Assembly: GCF_021582875.1 (NCBI RefSeq)
Contig: NZ_CP091138.1
Span: forward strand, 1,054,001 to 1,118,000
Length of the DNA: 64,000 nt
DNA from: Microbacterium sp. KUDC0406
GTDB lineage: Bacteria > Actinomycetota > Actinomycetes > Actinomycetales > Microbacteriaceae
Direction: 5' to 3'
Part shown: piece after piece, positions 18,865-28,523 of the stretch
How the letters are laid out: each line of letters opens with the position of its first letter
Numbering within the stretch: the first letter of the stretch is position 1
Translations under genes and position numbers: made by a program
Notes under the pieces: model-generated
What the model saw: only the letters and a program-made list of their open reading frames with translations
Told to the model about the DNA's origin: nothing
Databases searched by the model: none

Positions 18865-21495
18865 GTGACGGACTCCGCAAAGCCTACCCTCATGGTCGTC
18901 GACGGCCATTCGCTCGCCTATCGCGCCTTCTTCGCCCTTCCGGTCGAGAACTTCACCACGCGCGACAACCAGCACACGAATGCCATCTACGGGTTCCTGT
19001 CGATGTTCGTGAACCTCATCAAGGCCGAGCAGCCGACGCACCTCGCCGTCGCGTTCGACACGTCCCGGCACTCGTTCCGCACCGACGAGTACCCGGAGTA
19101 CAAGGCCACCCGCTCCGAGACCCCGAACGAGTTCCGCGGCCAGATCCCGCTGCTGCAGGACTGCCTCGCCGCGATGTCGGTGCCGGTGCTCACCAAGGAG
19201 GGCATCGAGGCCGACGACATCCTCGCCACGCTCTCGACGCAGGGCGCCGCGCTCGGCTACGACGTGCTCGTCGTCTCCGGCGACCGCGACAGCATTCAGC
19301 TCGTGAACGACGAGGTCACGCTGCTGTATCCGTCGGTGCAGGGCGTCTCGCAGCTGAAGAGGTACGACCCCGCCGCCGTGCAGGAGCGCTACGGCGTGCG
19401 TCCCGAGCAGTACCCCGACGTCGCCGCCCTCGTCGGCGAGACAAGTGACAACCTGCCGGGCGTCCCCAAGGTGGGCGAGAAGACCGCGGTCAAGTGGCTG
19501 ACCCAGTTCGGCACGCTCGACGAGCTGCTCGAGCGGTCGGGCGAGATCAAGGGCGTCGTCGGCGGCAACCTGCGCGAGCACATCGAGGATGTGCGCCGCA
19601 ACCGCAGACTGAACCGACTCCTCACCGATGTCGAGCTGCCGGTCGGGCCGGCCGACCTCGCGGTCGCACCGATCGACGCCCAGGCGGTGCGCGACATCTT
19701 CGCCCGTCTCGAGTTCCGCACACTGCTGCCGCGCGTCTTCGAGGCCGCCGGCGCGCACGATGAGGATGCCGAGACCGCATCGACCGTCGACCTGCCCGAG
19801 GCCGTCCAGGCGAGCGCCCCAGAGATCGCCACCTGGCTCGCCGCGCAGGACGGCGAGGTCGCGGTCGCTCTCGTTCCGGCGACCCACCCCACCCGCATCG
19901 GGGTGGCGACGTCGACCGAGCTCCGCGAGGGCGATTGGAATCAGTCCGCAGCAGACGCGCTGCGCGGCTGGCTGGAGTCCGACGCGGCGAAGGCGCTGCA
20001 CGACGCGAAGCCGCAGGTGAAGGCTCTCACCGCCGCCGGCATCCGCCTGGGTGGCCTCGCCTACGACACCAGCCTGGCCGGCTGGCTGCTGCGGCCGAGC
20101 TTCCCCGACAAGACCCTCGGAGACCTCGTCGAGCGCTACCTGGGCGAGAGACTGCCCGAGTCCGACCCCTCGCAGCTGGTCCCCGAGACCGATGGCGCCA
20201 CGCCGTCGCAGGAGGCATGGTTCACACTGCGCACCGCGGATGCGCTGCGCGACGAGGTTCCCGACTCCGTGGCATCCGTGCTCACCGACATCGAGCTGCC
20301 CACGCTGCTGACGCTCGCCGACATGGAGGTCGCCGGTGTGGCGGTCTCGCACGACGTGCTCTCCACGTTCTCCGCCGAGCTCGGCGCCAGGGCCGAGGGC
20401 ATCGCTCAGGATGCGTACGTCACGATCGGCCGCGAGGTGAATCTGGGATCGCCGAAGCAGCTCCAGGAGGTGCTGTTCGAAGAGCTCCAGCTGCCGAAGA
20501 CGCGCAAGACGAAGACCGGGTACTCGACGGATGCCGCCTCACTGGCCGACATCCAGGAGAAGAGCCCGCACATCTTCCTGGAACAGCTCTCGCAGCACCG
20601 CGAGGCGACCAAGCTGCGCCAGATCATCGAGTCGCTCGACACGGCGATCCGCGACGACCACCGCATCCACACCACTTACGTGCAGACCGGCAGCCAGACC
20701 GGCCGCCTGTCCAGCACCGACCCGAACCTGCAGAACATCCCGGTGCGCACCGAGGAATCCCGCCGCATCCGCAGCGCGTTCGAGGTCGGCGAGGGGTACG
20801 AGACGCTGCTGACGGCCGACTACTCGCAGATCGAGATGCGCATCATGGCGCATCTCAGCGGCGACGAGGGCCTCATCGAGGCCTTCAACTCCGGCGAGGA
20901 CCTGCACCGCTTCGTCGGCTCGCGGGTGTTCGGCGTCGACCCCGCCGAGGTCACCTCGGCCATGCGCACGAAGGTCAAGGCGATGTCGTACGGCCTGGTC
21001 TACGGCCTGAGCGCCTTCGGTCTCTCCAAGCAGCTTCGCATCGAGCAGTCCGAGGCCAAGCAGCTGATGACCGAGTACTTCGCCCGGTTCGGTGCGGTGC
21101 GCGACTATCTGCGCGCCTCGGTGATGGCCGCGAAGGAGGTCGGCTACACCGAGACGATCTTCGGCCGCCGTCGTCCGTTCCCCGACCTGTCCAGCCCGAA
21201 CCGGGTGCTCCGCGAGAACGCCGAGCGTGCGGCCCTGAACGCCCCGATCCAGGGCAGCGCCGCCGACATCATGAAGATCGCGCTGTTCCGCATCCACGAC
21301 GACCTGCTGACGCGTCAACTGTCCTCGCGTGTGCTGCTGCAGATCCACGACGAGCTCGTGGTCGAGGTCGCGCCGGGGGAGTGGGATGACGTCGAGGGCA
21401 TCGTGCGCGACCGCATGGGGGGTGCCGCCGAGCTCTCCGTCCCGCTCGACGTCCAGGTGGGTCGGGGCCGGGATTGGAACGAGGCCGCGCATTAG
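18865..21495 (+). CDS. polA: DNA polymerase I
   Basis: This 876-residue protein has three regions. The 5'-3' exonuclease domain (about 1-300) shows GIEADDILATL and VVSGDRDSIQLV. The 3'-5' exonuclease-like domain (about 310-480) lacks the DEDD metal residues expected of an active proofreader. The polymerase domain (about 490-876) has motif A DYSQIEMR, motif B KVKAMSYGLVYGLS and motif C QIHDELVVEV. It fills gaps in repair and removes RNA primers. The TAG stop is shared with a -10 box for the next gene. Confidence 0.97.
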   Translation: MTDSAKPTLMVVDGHSLAYRAFFALPVENFTTRDNQHTNAIYGFLSMFVNLIKAEQPTHLAVAFDTSRHSFRTDEYPEYKATRSETPNEFRGQIPLLQDCLAAMSVPVLTKEGIEADDILATLSTQGAALGYDVLVVSGDRDSIQLVNDEVTLLYPSVQGVSQLKRYDPAAVQERYGVRPEQYPDVAALVGETSDNLPGVPKVGEKTAVKWLTQFGTLDELLERSGEIKGVVGGNLREHIEDVRRNRRLNRLLTDVELPVGPADLAVAPIDAQAVRDIFARLEFRTLLPRVFEAAGAHDEDAETASTVDLPEAVQASAPEIATWLAAQDGEVAVALVPATHPTRIGVATSTELREGDWNQSAADALRGWLESDAAKALHDAKPQVKALTAAGIRLGGLAYDTSLAGWLLRPSFPDKTLGDLVERYLGERLPESDPSQLVPETDGATPSQEAWFTLRTADALRDEVPDSVASVLTDIELPTLLTLADMEVAGVAVSHDVLSTFSAELGARAEGIAQDAYVTIGREVNLGSPKQLQEVLFEELQLPKTRKTKTGYSTDAASLADIQEKSPHIFLEQLSQHREATKLRQIIESLDTAIRDDHRIHTTYVQTGSQTGRLSSTDPNLQNIPVRTEESRRIRSAFEVGEGYETLLTADYSQIEMRIMAHLSGDEGLIEAFNSGEDLHRFVGSRVFGVDPAEVTSAMRTKVKAMSYGLVYGLSAFGLSKQLRIEQSEAKQLMTEYFARFGAVRDYLRASVMAAKEVGYTETIFGRRRPFPDLSSPNRVLRENAERAALNAPIQGSAADIMKIALFRIHDDLLTRQLSSRVLLQIHDELVVEVAPGEWDDVEGIVRDRMGGAAELSVPLDVQVGRGRDWNEAAH

Positions 21496-21498
21496 GCT
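21493..21498 (+). promoter_or_regulatory. -10 box TAGGCT of the DUF885 gene, overlapping the polA stop
   Basis: TAGGCT begins with the polA stop codon and lies 7 bases before the next ATG, so a leaderless transcript is likely. Confidence 0.5.
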
Positions 21499-21505
21499 CG
21501 TATCC

Positions 21506-23176
21506 ATGACTGATTCACGCACGCCCTCTGCGATCGACCAGGTCGCCGAGGAATGGGTCGACGAACTCGTCGATCTGTCGCCGGTGCTGGCGACCTACAT
21601 CGGCCGCAACGAGGCGAACGGCAAGCTCGACGACCTCAGCCCCGAGGGGCACGAGCGGGGGATCGAGGCGACACGCCGCACGCTCGCGGCACTGCAGAAG
21701 CTCGACCCCGTCGACCACATCGACGAGGTCACCAAGGCCGATCTCTCCTCGCAGCTGGAGCTCGACATCGAGCTGCACGACGCGCAGTGGCAGCTGCGCG
21801 ACGTCAATGTGATCGCCTCCGCCGCGCAGGATTTCCGGCAGGCGTTCGATCTGATGCCCACGGCGACCACCGACGACTGGTCGGTCATCGCCGACCGCCT
21901 CGCCGCCGTTCCTCAGGCGCTGCGCGGCTACACGGCCACGCTGCGCGAGGGCATCTCCCGTGGCGTCGTGCCCGCACGACGCCAGGTGGCCGAGGTGGCG
22001 ACTCAGATCACGCGCTACACGGCCGACGACGGCTTCTTCGCCTCGTTCGTGGCCGGAGCAGCACCCGACGACGGCCAGCTGCCCGCCTCTCTGGCCCGCA
22101 CGCTGTCCGACAACGCCGGCGCCGCACGGGTGGCCTACGACCAGCTGCGCGACTTCCTCGCCACTGAGCTGGCCCCGGCGGCCGGTGATGACGACGCGGT
22201 CGGGCGGGAGCTGTACGCGCTGAACTCGCGCCGTTTCCTCGGTGCCACGATCGACCTCGACGAGACGTACGAGTGGGGGCGTGAAGAGCTCCGGCGCATG
22301 ATCGCCGAGCAGGAGTCGATCGCGAACGAGATCCTGCCCGGAGCGACGGTCGAGCAGGCCGTCGCGCACCTCGAGGCCGACGCGTCGCGCAAGCTCGTCG
22401 GCACGGAGGCGCTGCAGCAGTGGATGCAGCAGACCAGCGACCGCGCGATCGCCGAGCTGGGCGCCACGCACTTCGACATCCCGGAGCAGATCCGTGAGCT
22501 GGAGTGCATGATCGCCCCCACACAGGAGGGCGGGATCTACTACACCGGGCCGACCGACGACTTCTCGCGTCCCGGCCGCATGTGGTGGTCCGTGCCCGAG
22601 GGCGTGACCGAGTTCGACACCTGGCGAGAGCTCACCACCGTGTACCACGAGGGCGTTCCCGGCCACCACCTGCAGATCGCTCAGGCCACGTACAACCGCG
22701 CCGAGCTGAACAGCTGGCGCCGCCTCCTGGCGGGCACCTCCGGCCATGCCGAGGGCTGGGCGCTGTACGCCGAGCGGCTGATGGAGCAGCTCGGCTACCT
22801 CGACGATCCGGCCGACCGTCTGGGCATGCTCGACGGACAGCGCATGCGCGCGGTCCGCGTCGTGCTGGACATCGGCGTGCATCTGCGCAAGCCGCGCCTG
22901 GACGGCGAAGGCGTGTGGGATCACGACTACGCGCTCGAGATGATGCGCCGCAACGTGAACATGTCCGACGAGTTCCGTCAGTTCGAGGTGAACCGCTACC
23001 TCGGCTGGCCGGGTCAGGCACCGTCGTACAAGGTGGGTCAGCGCATCTGGGAGCAGGTTCGTGACGCGTATCGCGCGGAGCGCGGCGAGGACTTCTCGAT
23101 GAAGGAGTTCCACAAGCGGGCGCTCGACATGGGCGGCGTCGGTCTCGACACGCTGCGCACCGCGCTGCTCGGCTGA
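21506..23176 (+). CDS. DUF885 family protein, putative metallopeptidase
   Basis: This 556-residue protein belongs to the DUF885 family. The likely metal site is TTVYHEGVPGHHLQIAQ (about residues 375-391), an HExxxxHH arrangement comparable to zinc peptidases. A later GHAEGWALYAERLMEQLG fits the third ligand, and the rest is mainly helical. There is no signal peptide, so it is probably cytoplasmic. Substrate is unknown for most of the family. It starts at the ATG 7 bases after a TAGGCT box that overlaps the polA stop. Confidence 0.9.
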   Translation: MTDSRTPSAIDQVAEEWVDELVDLSPVLATYIGRNEANGKLDDLSPEGHERGIEATRRTLAALQKLDPVDHIDEVTKADLSSQLELDIELHDAQWQLRDVNVIASAAQDFRQAFDLMPTATTDDWSVIADRLAAVPQALRGYTATLREGISRGVVPARRQVAEVATQITRYTADDGFFASFVAGAAPDDGQLPASLARTLSDNAGAARVAYDQLRDFLATELAPAAGDDDAVGRELYALNSRRFLGATIDLDETYEWGREELRRMIAEQESIANEILPGATVEQAVAHLEADASRKLVGTEALQQWMQQTSDRAIAELGATHFDIPEQIRELECMIAPTQEGGIYYTGPTDDFSRPGRMWWSVPEGVTEFDTWRELTTVYHEGVPGHHLQIAQATYNRAELNSWRRLLAGTSGHAEGWALYAERLMEQLGYLDDPADRLGMLDGQRMRAVRVVLDIGVHLRKPRLDGEGVWDHDYALEMMRRNVNMSDEFRQFEVNRYLGWPGQAPSYKVGQRIWEQVRDAYRAERGEDFSMKEFHKRALDMGGVGLDTLRTALLG

Positions 23177-23205
23177 GGCGCACGGCTCGGGCCGCGGTGC
23201 CACCC

Positions 23206-23211
23206 TAGGAT
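23206..23211 (+). promoter_or_regulatory. -10 box TAGGAT of the MFS transporter gene
   Basis: TAGGAT lies 6 bases before the ATG at 23218, indicating a leaderless transcript. Confidence 0.45.
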
Positions 23212-23217
23212 GAGGGC

Positions 23218-24570
23218 ATGCCCGACACCGTCGTCCCGAGCCGCCGCTCCCTGGCGTCGCGCCTCGACGCGCTCCCGCTCACGCGCCGCCACATCAGAGT
23301 CCTCACGGGCTCCGGCATCGGCTGGGCGCTGGATGCGATGGACGTCGGGCTGATCTCGTTCATCATCGCCGCTCTCGCTCAGCAGTGGGCACTGACTCCG
23401 ACGCAGCTGGGCTGGATCGCCTCGGTCGGCTTCATCGGCATGGCCATCGGGGCCGGCGTCGGCGGACTGCTCGCCGATCGGTACGGACGCAGGCAGGTGT
23501 TCGCGCTCACGCTGCTGGTGTACGGCATCGCGACGGGCGCCAGCGCTCTGACCGCCGGGGTGACGGGCCTGCTCATCCTGCGCTTCGTCGTCGGTCTGGG
23601 GCTCGGCGCCGAACTGCCGGTCGCGTCGACCTATGTGAGCGAACTGGTGCCGGCGCGCATCCGCGGTCGTCTGATCGTCGTGCTGGAGGCCTTCTGGGCG
23701 GTCGGCTGGACGGCGGCTGCGCTGATCGGCTTCTTCATGATCCCGGCATCCGAGGACGGCTGGCGCTGGGCCTTCGCGCTCGGCGCGATCCCCGCTCTCT
23801 ACGCGGTGATCGTGCGCTGGAGCCTGCCGGAATCGCCGCGCTGGCTCGCCGGACGCGGACGGATCACGCGTGCGCAGCGGATCGTCGAGGCGTTCGAGAA
23901 GGATGCCGGCATCGTTCTGGCGCCGGCGATCAACAAGGAGCCCGACACGCGCCCGGTCGCTGTGACGACGTCCGCCAGGCTCGCGACGCTGTGGAACCGG
24001 GAGTTCCGGCTGCGCACGACGAGCATCTGGCTGGTGTGGTTCTGCGTGAACTTCGCCTATTACGGCGCATTCATCTGGATCCCCAGCATCCTCGTCGCCG
24101 CGGGGTACGACCTGGTGCGCTCCTTCGGCTTCACACTGATCATCACGCTTGCACAGCTGCCGGGCTACGCCGTCGCCGCCTGGCTGATCGAAGTATGGGG
24201 ACGCCGGACGACCCTCTCGGTCTTCCTGATCGGATCGGCTGCGTCGGCCGTGCTGTTCGGCACCGCCGGCAGCACCGGCATGATCATCGCCGCGGGAATG
24301 GCGCTGTCGTTCTTCAATCTCGGCGCCTGGGGCGCCCTCTACGCGGTCACACCGGAGATCTATCCGACCTCACTGCGCGGCACGGGCGCTGGATGGGCGG
24401 CCGGCGTCGGCAGGATCGCGTCGATCTTCGCGCCGGTGCTGGTGCCGACCATGCTCGCGGCGGGGGGACCGGCTCTGGCCTTCACGATCTTCTCGGCGTT
24501 CTTCGTCGTCGCTGCAGTCGCGGCCTGGGGCCTCGTCGACCGCCGGGGCGCGCGACTCGACGACCGCTGA
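23218..24570 (+). CDS. MFS transporter, sugar/aromatic acid porter type
   Basis: This 450-residue protein has twelve hydrophobic segments. The loop 2-3 signature GGLLADRYGRRQVF and the later RFVVGLGLGAELPVASTYVSELVPARIRGR are typical of the sugar/metabolite:H+ porter group, as in NiaP and aromatic-acid transporters. The central loop (PESPRWLAGRGR) matches sugar-porter-like proteins. LEVWGRRTT-like and PEIYPTSLRGTGAG motifs mark the second half. The substrate cannot be told from sequence, and there is no regulator beside it. Confidence 0.88.
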   Translation: MPDTVVPSRRSLASRLDALPLTRRHIRVLTGSGIGWALDAMDVGLISFIIAALAQQWALTPTQLGWIASVGFIGMAIGAGVGGLLADRYGRRQVFALTLLVYGIATGASALTAGVTGLLILRFVVGLGLGAELPVASTYVSELVPARIRGRLIVVLEAFWAVGWTAAALIGFFMIPASEDGWRWAFALGAIPALYAVIVRWSLPESPRWLAGRGRITRAQRIVEAFEKDAGIVLAPAINKEPDTRPVAVTTSARLATLWNREFRLRTTSIWLVWFCVNFAYYGAFIWIPSILVAAGYDLVRSFGFTLIITLAQLPGYAVAAWLIEVWGRRTTLSVFLIGSAASAVLFGTAGSTGMIIAAGMALSFFNLGAWGALYAVTPEIYPTSLRGTGAGWAAGVGRIASIFAPVLVPTMLAAGGPALAFTIFSAFFVVAAVAAWGLVDRRGARLDDR

Positions 24571-24590
24571 CCGGTCCTGCGAACTCGCAA

Positions 24591-24596
24591 TAGGCT
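24591..24596 (+). promoter_or_regulatory. -10 box TAGGCT of the SGNH hydrolase gene
   Basis: TAGGCT lies 6 bases before the ATG. A weak -35-like CTGACC lies 18 bases upstream (24567-24572). Confidence 0.5.
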
Positions 24597-24602
24597 GGAC
24601 GG

Positions 24603-25361
24603 ATGGCAGCAGTGCGTTTCGTGGCGATCGGAGACTCGTTCACCGAAGGCGTGGGTGACGAGCTTCCGGACGGCCGGGTGCGCGGCTGGGCCGACATCGC
24701 CGCGCAGGGCTGGGCCGATGCCGCAGGCGAGCCGATCGAATACGCGAATCTCGCGATCCGGGGCAGGCTGGCCTGGCCGATCGTCGAGCAGCAGCTCGAG
24801 CCGGCACTCGCGCTGCGTCCGACGCACCTGTCCTTCAACGCCGGCGGCAACGACATGCTCCGCCCGAAGGCCGACATCGAGCACATCGCCGATTCATTCA
24901 GCCGCGTGCTGCGACGCTGCGACCAGGAGGGCGTCACCATGATCGTGCTCTCCGGCGCGAACCCGAGCGGTCAGCTGCCGATGGGGGCGATGATCCAGCG
25001 CCGTGGCGACGAGCTGTCCGCAGCGGTGCTGCGGCGCTTCGAGGACCGGCCCGACGTCCTTCGCGCACTCAACTGGCCCGACGCGGAGCTGTCGACCGCG
25101 CCGTACTGGTCGGAGGACCGGCTGCACATGAACGCCAACGGCCATCACCGCGTGGCCGCACGGGTGCTGCACGCACTCGGGTACGAGCCGCCCGCACAGT
25201 GGTGGGCGGCCCATGAGCACGGCCCTGTCGGGCCCGCCGGTCTGCAGTACTATCGCGAGTTCGTCGGGCCCTGGGTCAGGCGGCGGCTCACCCGAACCTC
25301 GTCCGGCGATGGCCGGGCGGCGAAGTACGCGAACTGGGTCGAACGGACGCCGAGTCGATGA
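24603..25361 (+). CDS. SGNH/GDSL hydrolase
   Basis: This 252-residue esterase or lipase has block I AIGDSFTEGVGDE with the serine nucleophile, block III FNAGGNDML with the oxyanion asparagine, and block V DRLHMNANGHHRVA with the Asp-His pair. There is no signal peptide, so it is cytoplasmic and may act on acyl esters or acetylated sugars. The C-terminal tail is rich in Trp and Arg. The gene stands alone, 35 bases before the SUMF1-like gene. Confidence 0.9.
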   Translation: MAAVRFVAIGDSFTEGVGDELPDGRVRGWADIAAQGWADAAGEPIEYANLAIRGRLAWPIVEQQLEPALALRPTHLSFNAGGNDMLRPKADIEHIADSFSRVLRRCDQEGVTMIVLSGANPSGQLPMGAMIQRRGDELSAAVLRRFEDRPDVLRALNWPDAELSTAPYWSEDRLHMNANGHHRVAARVLHALGYEPPAQWWAAHEHGPVGPAGLQYYREFVGPWVRRRLTRTSSGDGRAAKYANWVERTPSR

Positions 25362-25396
25362 GCAGGGCCGGGCAGCATCGGCCGCGGTACTGAGCC

Positions 25397-26140
25397 ATGG
25401 ATCTCTGGGAGATGCGCCGGCTGGACGGCGGCGCCGTGACCCTGCACGACGCCCGCCGGAAGGAGCACCGGACGGTGCGGCTGGAGCCGTTCGAGATCGG
25501 TGCGTTCGCGGTGACACAGGAGCAGTTCGCCGAGGTGCTCGGCGTCCCCGCCACGCATCCGCGCCACCCAGCATCCGATCTGAGCTGGCTCCGTGCGATC
25601 CGATTCTGCAACGCTGCTTCGGACTGGGAGGGACTGGACCCCGCGTACTCCTTCGACGGTGAGGACGTGACCTGGCACGTCGACAGCGACGGCTACCGCC
25701 TTCCCACCGAGGCGGAGTGGGAGTTCGCCTGCCGCGCCGGATCCACCGGCCCGCAGTACGGCCCTCTTCCGGAGATCGCCTGGACGGGCGCGGACGGCGT
25801 TCGAACTCCGCAGGACGTCGGATCCCGGCTGCCGAACCTCAACGGGCTGTTCGACACCCTCGGCAACGTGTGGGAGTGGTGCTGGGATCTGCTCGACCCG
25901 GCACGGTACGACGACTACCGGGTGTTCCGCGGCGGAGGCTTCGCCGACGACGCCTGGAGCGTGCGCGCATCGGTCCGTCGCGGAGGCGGCCCGCGGATGC
26001 ACCACGACGACGTCGGCATGCGGCTGGCGCGCGGCGGGTTCGATGCCGTTGGCGAGGCACAGGGCTGGTCCGCACGCGCGGATGTCGAGCGCGGCGGGCG
26101 CGGGGGAGCCAGGCCGTTCGGCTGGACGCCGCGGAGCTGA
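25397..26140 (+). CDS. SUMF1/FGE-like domain protein
   Basis: This 247-residue protein has the SUMF1 fold signature: FAVTQEQFAEVLG, the central RLPTEAEWEFACRAG, NVWEWCWDLL and a final RGGGFADDAWSVRASVR. True formylglycine-generating enzymes need a pair of C-terminal cysteines in this last block, and they are absent here. It is therefore unlikely to activate sulfatases and may be a binding or structural homologue. No sulfatase gene is nearby. It runs in the same direction as the SGNH gene and may be co-transcribed. Confidence 0.85.
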   Translation: MDLWEMRRLDGGAVTLHDARRKEHRTVRLEPFEIGAFAVTQEQFAEVLGVPATHPRHPASDLSWLRAIRFCNAASDWEGLDPAYSFDGEDVTWHVDSDGYRLPTEAEWEFACRAGSTGPQYGPLPEIAWTGADGVRTPQDVGSRLPNLNGLFDTLGNVWEWCWDLLDPARYDDYRVFRGGGFADDAWSVRASVRRGGGPRMHHDDVGMRLARGGFDAVGEAQGWSARADVERGGRGGARPFGWTPRS

Positions 26141-26143
26141 GGC

Positions 26144-26560
26144 TCAGGCCGTCGAACGGATCATGTACCGGTTCGGGTCCTCTGACGGCGCGAAGCCGTA
26201 CTGGGCGTAGAGACCGTGCGCGTCGGCCGTGGCGAGGACGATGCGCCTGACGGATGTCCGCCCGATGTCGGCGATCACGCCCTCCACGAGCATCTTGCCG
26301 ACGCCGTTGCCGCGCTCGGCGGAATCGACGAACACATCGCAGAGCCATGCGAAGGTCACCGCATCCGTGACGACCCGGGCATACGCGACCTGCCTTCCCG
26401 AGTCGTCGACGACGGCGTAGTTGCGGGAGCCGTCGATCGCGGCATCCTGAGTCTCACGGGCCCGTCCCGCCGCCCAGTAGGACTGCTCGCTCAGCCAGGT
26501 GTGCACGCGCTCACGGTCGATGTCGGCGAGGTCCGAGGAGAAGCGGTATCCGGAGATCAT
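26144..26560 (-). CDS. GNAT family N-acetyltransferase
   Basis: This 138-residue protein has the acetyl-CoA binding loop in VFVDSAERGNGVGKMLVEG (about residues 73-91) and the last helix ADAHGLYAQYGFAPSEDPNRYM. It resembles small GNATs that use amino acids or small amines. The target is not known. It converges on the SUMF1-like gene with 3 bases between stops. Confidence 0.9.
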   Translation of the reverse strand: MISGYRFSSDLADIDRERVHTWLSEQSYWAAGRARETQDAAIDGSRNYAVVDDSGRQVAYARVVTDAVTFAWLCDVFVDSAERGNGVGKMLVEGVIADIGRTSVRRIVLATADAHGLYAQYGFAPSEDPNRYMIRSTA

Positions 26561-26577
26561 GCTTCATCCTATGGAGG

Positions 26578-27899
26578 TCAGGCTCTGCGGCGTTCCGGAT
26601 CGAGCCCCATGCGGATGCGGGTGCGCTTGCGCTCGATGCTGATGAACGTCACCCCGAGAGCCCACAGCGGAAGCTGAGTGAGGAACGCCCAGCGGAACGC
26701 CTCCAGCGTGTAGGTGTCGGGAGTGCCGGCGCCCTGCAGGTCGAGGGTGACGCCGATCAGGAAGATCGCGATGAGCGCGGCGAGGAACCCGCCGGAGTTG
26801 GTCAGTCCGGTGGCGGTGCTGAGGCGGTGGGCAGGGTTGTGCGTGCGGGCGTGATCGAACGCGATCATGGATGCCGGTCCGCCGGCGCCGAGCGCGATGA
26901 CCAGCGCGATCAGCAGCCACGTCGGGGCGGGGCCGGGCCAGAGGATGACGGCGAGCCAGGCGAACGCCTGCACGGCGACGATCGGAATGACCAGGGCGCG
27001 GGACCTGCGCGTGGGGATGCGGCGGGACAGTTCACCGAGCAGCGGCCCCAGAGCCATCGCGACCACGACGTTGAGCGACAGCAGCGAGGCCGCGGCGGCA
27101 TTGGTCAGCCCCTCGCCGGCGGTGAGGAAGGGCATGCCCCAGAGCAGCAGGAACGCCGTGCCTGCGAACGGAGTGGTGAAGTGCGACCAGAAGGCGAGCC
27201 TGGTGCCGGGGTGCGACCATGCGGCGCGGATGCCCGTGCCGGTGTCGACCGCTGAGGTGACCACCCGGATCGCACCGGTGTCGGTGTTCACCGACACATC
27301 GGCCGTCCGCTCCGGTGGGCGGTTGCGGATCACCGCCCACACGAGGATCGCGAACAGCACGCCCAGCCCGGCGATGCTGCCGAACGTGATCGACCAGGAT
27401 GTCGCGTGCAGCAGTGCGGCGAGCGGGATGAGGGCGAGCAGCTGCCCGCACTGTCCGACCAGGCCGGTGAGCTGCACCATGAGCGGACCGCGCTGTGCGG
27501 GGAACCAGGTGGCGACCAGGCGCAGGACGGCGGGGAAGACGGCGGCGTCGCCGGCGCCGAGGAGCATGCGGGCGACCAGGGCGATGCCGATGCTGGGGAG
27601 ACGGCCATCACCAGCTGGCCGGCCGCCATGAGCAGCATCCCGATCGCCATGATCGGTCGGGCGCCGTAGCGGTCCAGCAGAACGCCGATCGGGATCTGCA
27701 TGCCGCCGTAGACGGCGAGCTGCACGACGGCGAACAGCGACAGGGTCGCGGCATCTGCGCTGAACCGGTCCGCGGCGTCGACACCGACGGCGCTCAGGGA
27801 CGCGCGGTTGGTGATCGCGAGCATGTATGCCGCGACTCCCACGCCCCAGATGAGCCAGGACCGCCAGCCGGGAGTGGAGACAGGGAGAGCGCGCGTCAC
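26578..27899 (-). CDS. MFS transporter (frameshifted)
   Basis: This polytopic protein is about 440 residues once one base is restored. The N-terminal part (WLIWGVGVAAYMLAITNRASL, then MQIPIGVLLDRYGARP, the loop 2-3 motif) reads to GQLVMAVSP. It continues one frame over as SIGIALVARMLLGAGDAAVFP. A G is missing from the plus-strand run 27595-27598. The architecture fits an MHS/NarK-like or exporter-type major facilitator, and the substrate is unknown. It lies 17 bases upstream (on its own strand) of nothing conserved and could be monocistronic. Confidence 0.85.
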
Positions 27900-27909
27900 T
27901 CCATCGACT

Positions 27910-28461
27910 CTAGTCCTGAAGATCTGCCGGGACGCGGGACCAGATCACCAGGTCGACGCGACCGTCATCGGTGAAGCCCGCGTTGCGGGCGGTGCCCTCA
28001 CGATGGAAGCCGGCCTTCTGCGCGGTACGCAGTGACGCCCCGTTCCCCGGCGCGATGCGCAGCTCGATGCGCTGGAAGCCGTGCTCGTTCAGCAGAGCGC
28101 GCGAGAGCTCATCGACGGCGCGGGGCATCAGTCCCCGCCCGCGGTAGGGCGCAGCTGTCCAATACGAGAGCTCGCAGGTCATCGCCCGCCAGTCGACGCG
28201 CTTCGCGTCGATGCTGCCGGCGAGTGCGCCGTCGATGCGGATCGCCCGGACGATGCCGCGACCGCTCTCGCGCATCTGCTCCGCGGTGGCGGTGCACCAC
28301 TCCTCGGCGACCGCGAGCGGGTAAGGATCGGGCAGAGGCAGCCAGCGCCGCAATGCCGTGTCTGTGAATGCCTCGACGAGCGCCGGGGCGTCATCGATGC
28401 TCAGCGCGTCGACGCGGAGTCCGTCGGCTGTGGTCAGTGCGATGTCGGCGATGGCGGGCAC
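27910..28461 (-). CDS. RimJ/RimL-like GNAT acetyltransferase
   Basis: This 183-residue protein follows the RimJ/RimL layout: LRVDALSIDDAPALVEAF at the start, CELSYWTAAPYRGRGLMPRAVD with the acetyl-CoA loop, and RIELRIAPGNGASLRTAQKAGFHREG. Such enzymes acetylate ribosomal proteins or small molecules, and the substrate here is unknown. It lies 10 bases upstream of the MFS gene on the same strand, so the two may share a transcript. Confidence 0.9.
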   Translation of the reverse strand: MPAIADIALTTADGLRVDALSIDDAPALVEAFTDTALRRWLPLPDPYPLAVAEEWCTATAEQMRESGRGIVRAIRIDGALAGSIDAKRVDWRAMTCELSYWTAAPYRGRGLMPRAVDELSRALLNEHGFQRIELRIAPGNGASLRTAQKAGFHREGTARNAGFTDDGRVDLVIWSRVPADLQD

Positions 28462-28523
28462 GGCTTCAGTCTGCCGGATGACCGGTCACGTCGGAGCGGA
28501 TGGTGCTCCTGTACTGTCGCCGT

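Noticed and set aside
18397..20352. A 651-residue minus-strand frame across polA
   Set aside because: It is antisense to a complete, motif-rich polA. Only its last 140 residues, the thioesterase, have their own start and family motifs.
25397..26140. A working formylglycine-generating enzyme
   Set aside because: The C-terminal catalytic cysteine pair is missing and no sulfatase gene is nearby.
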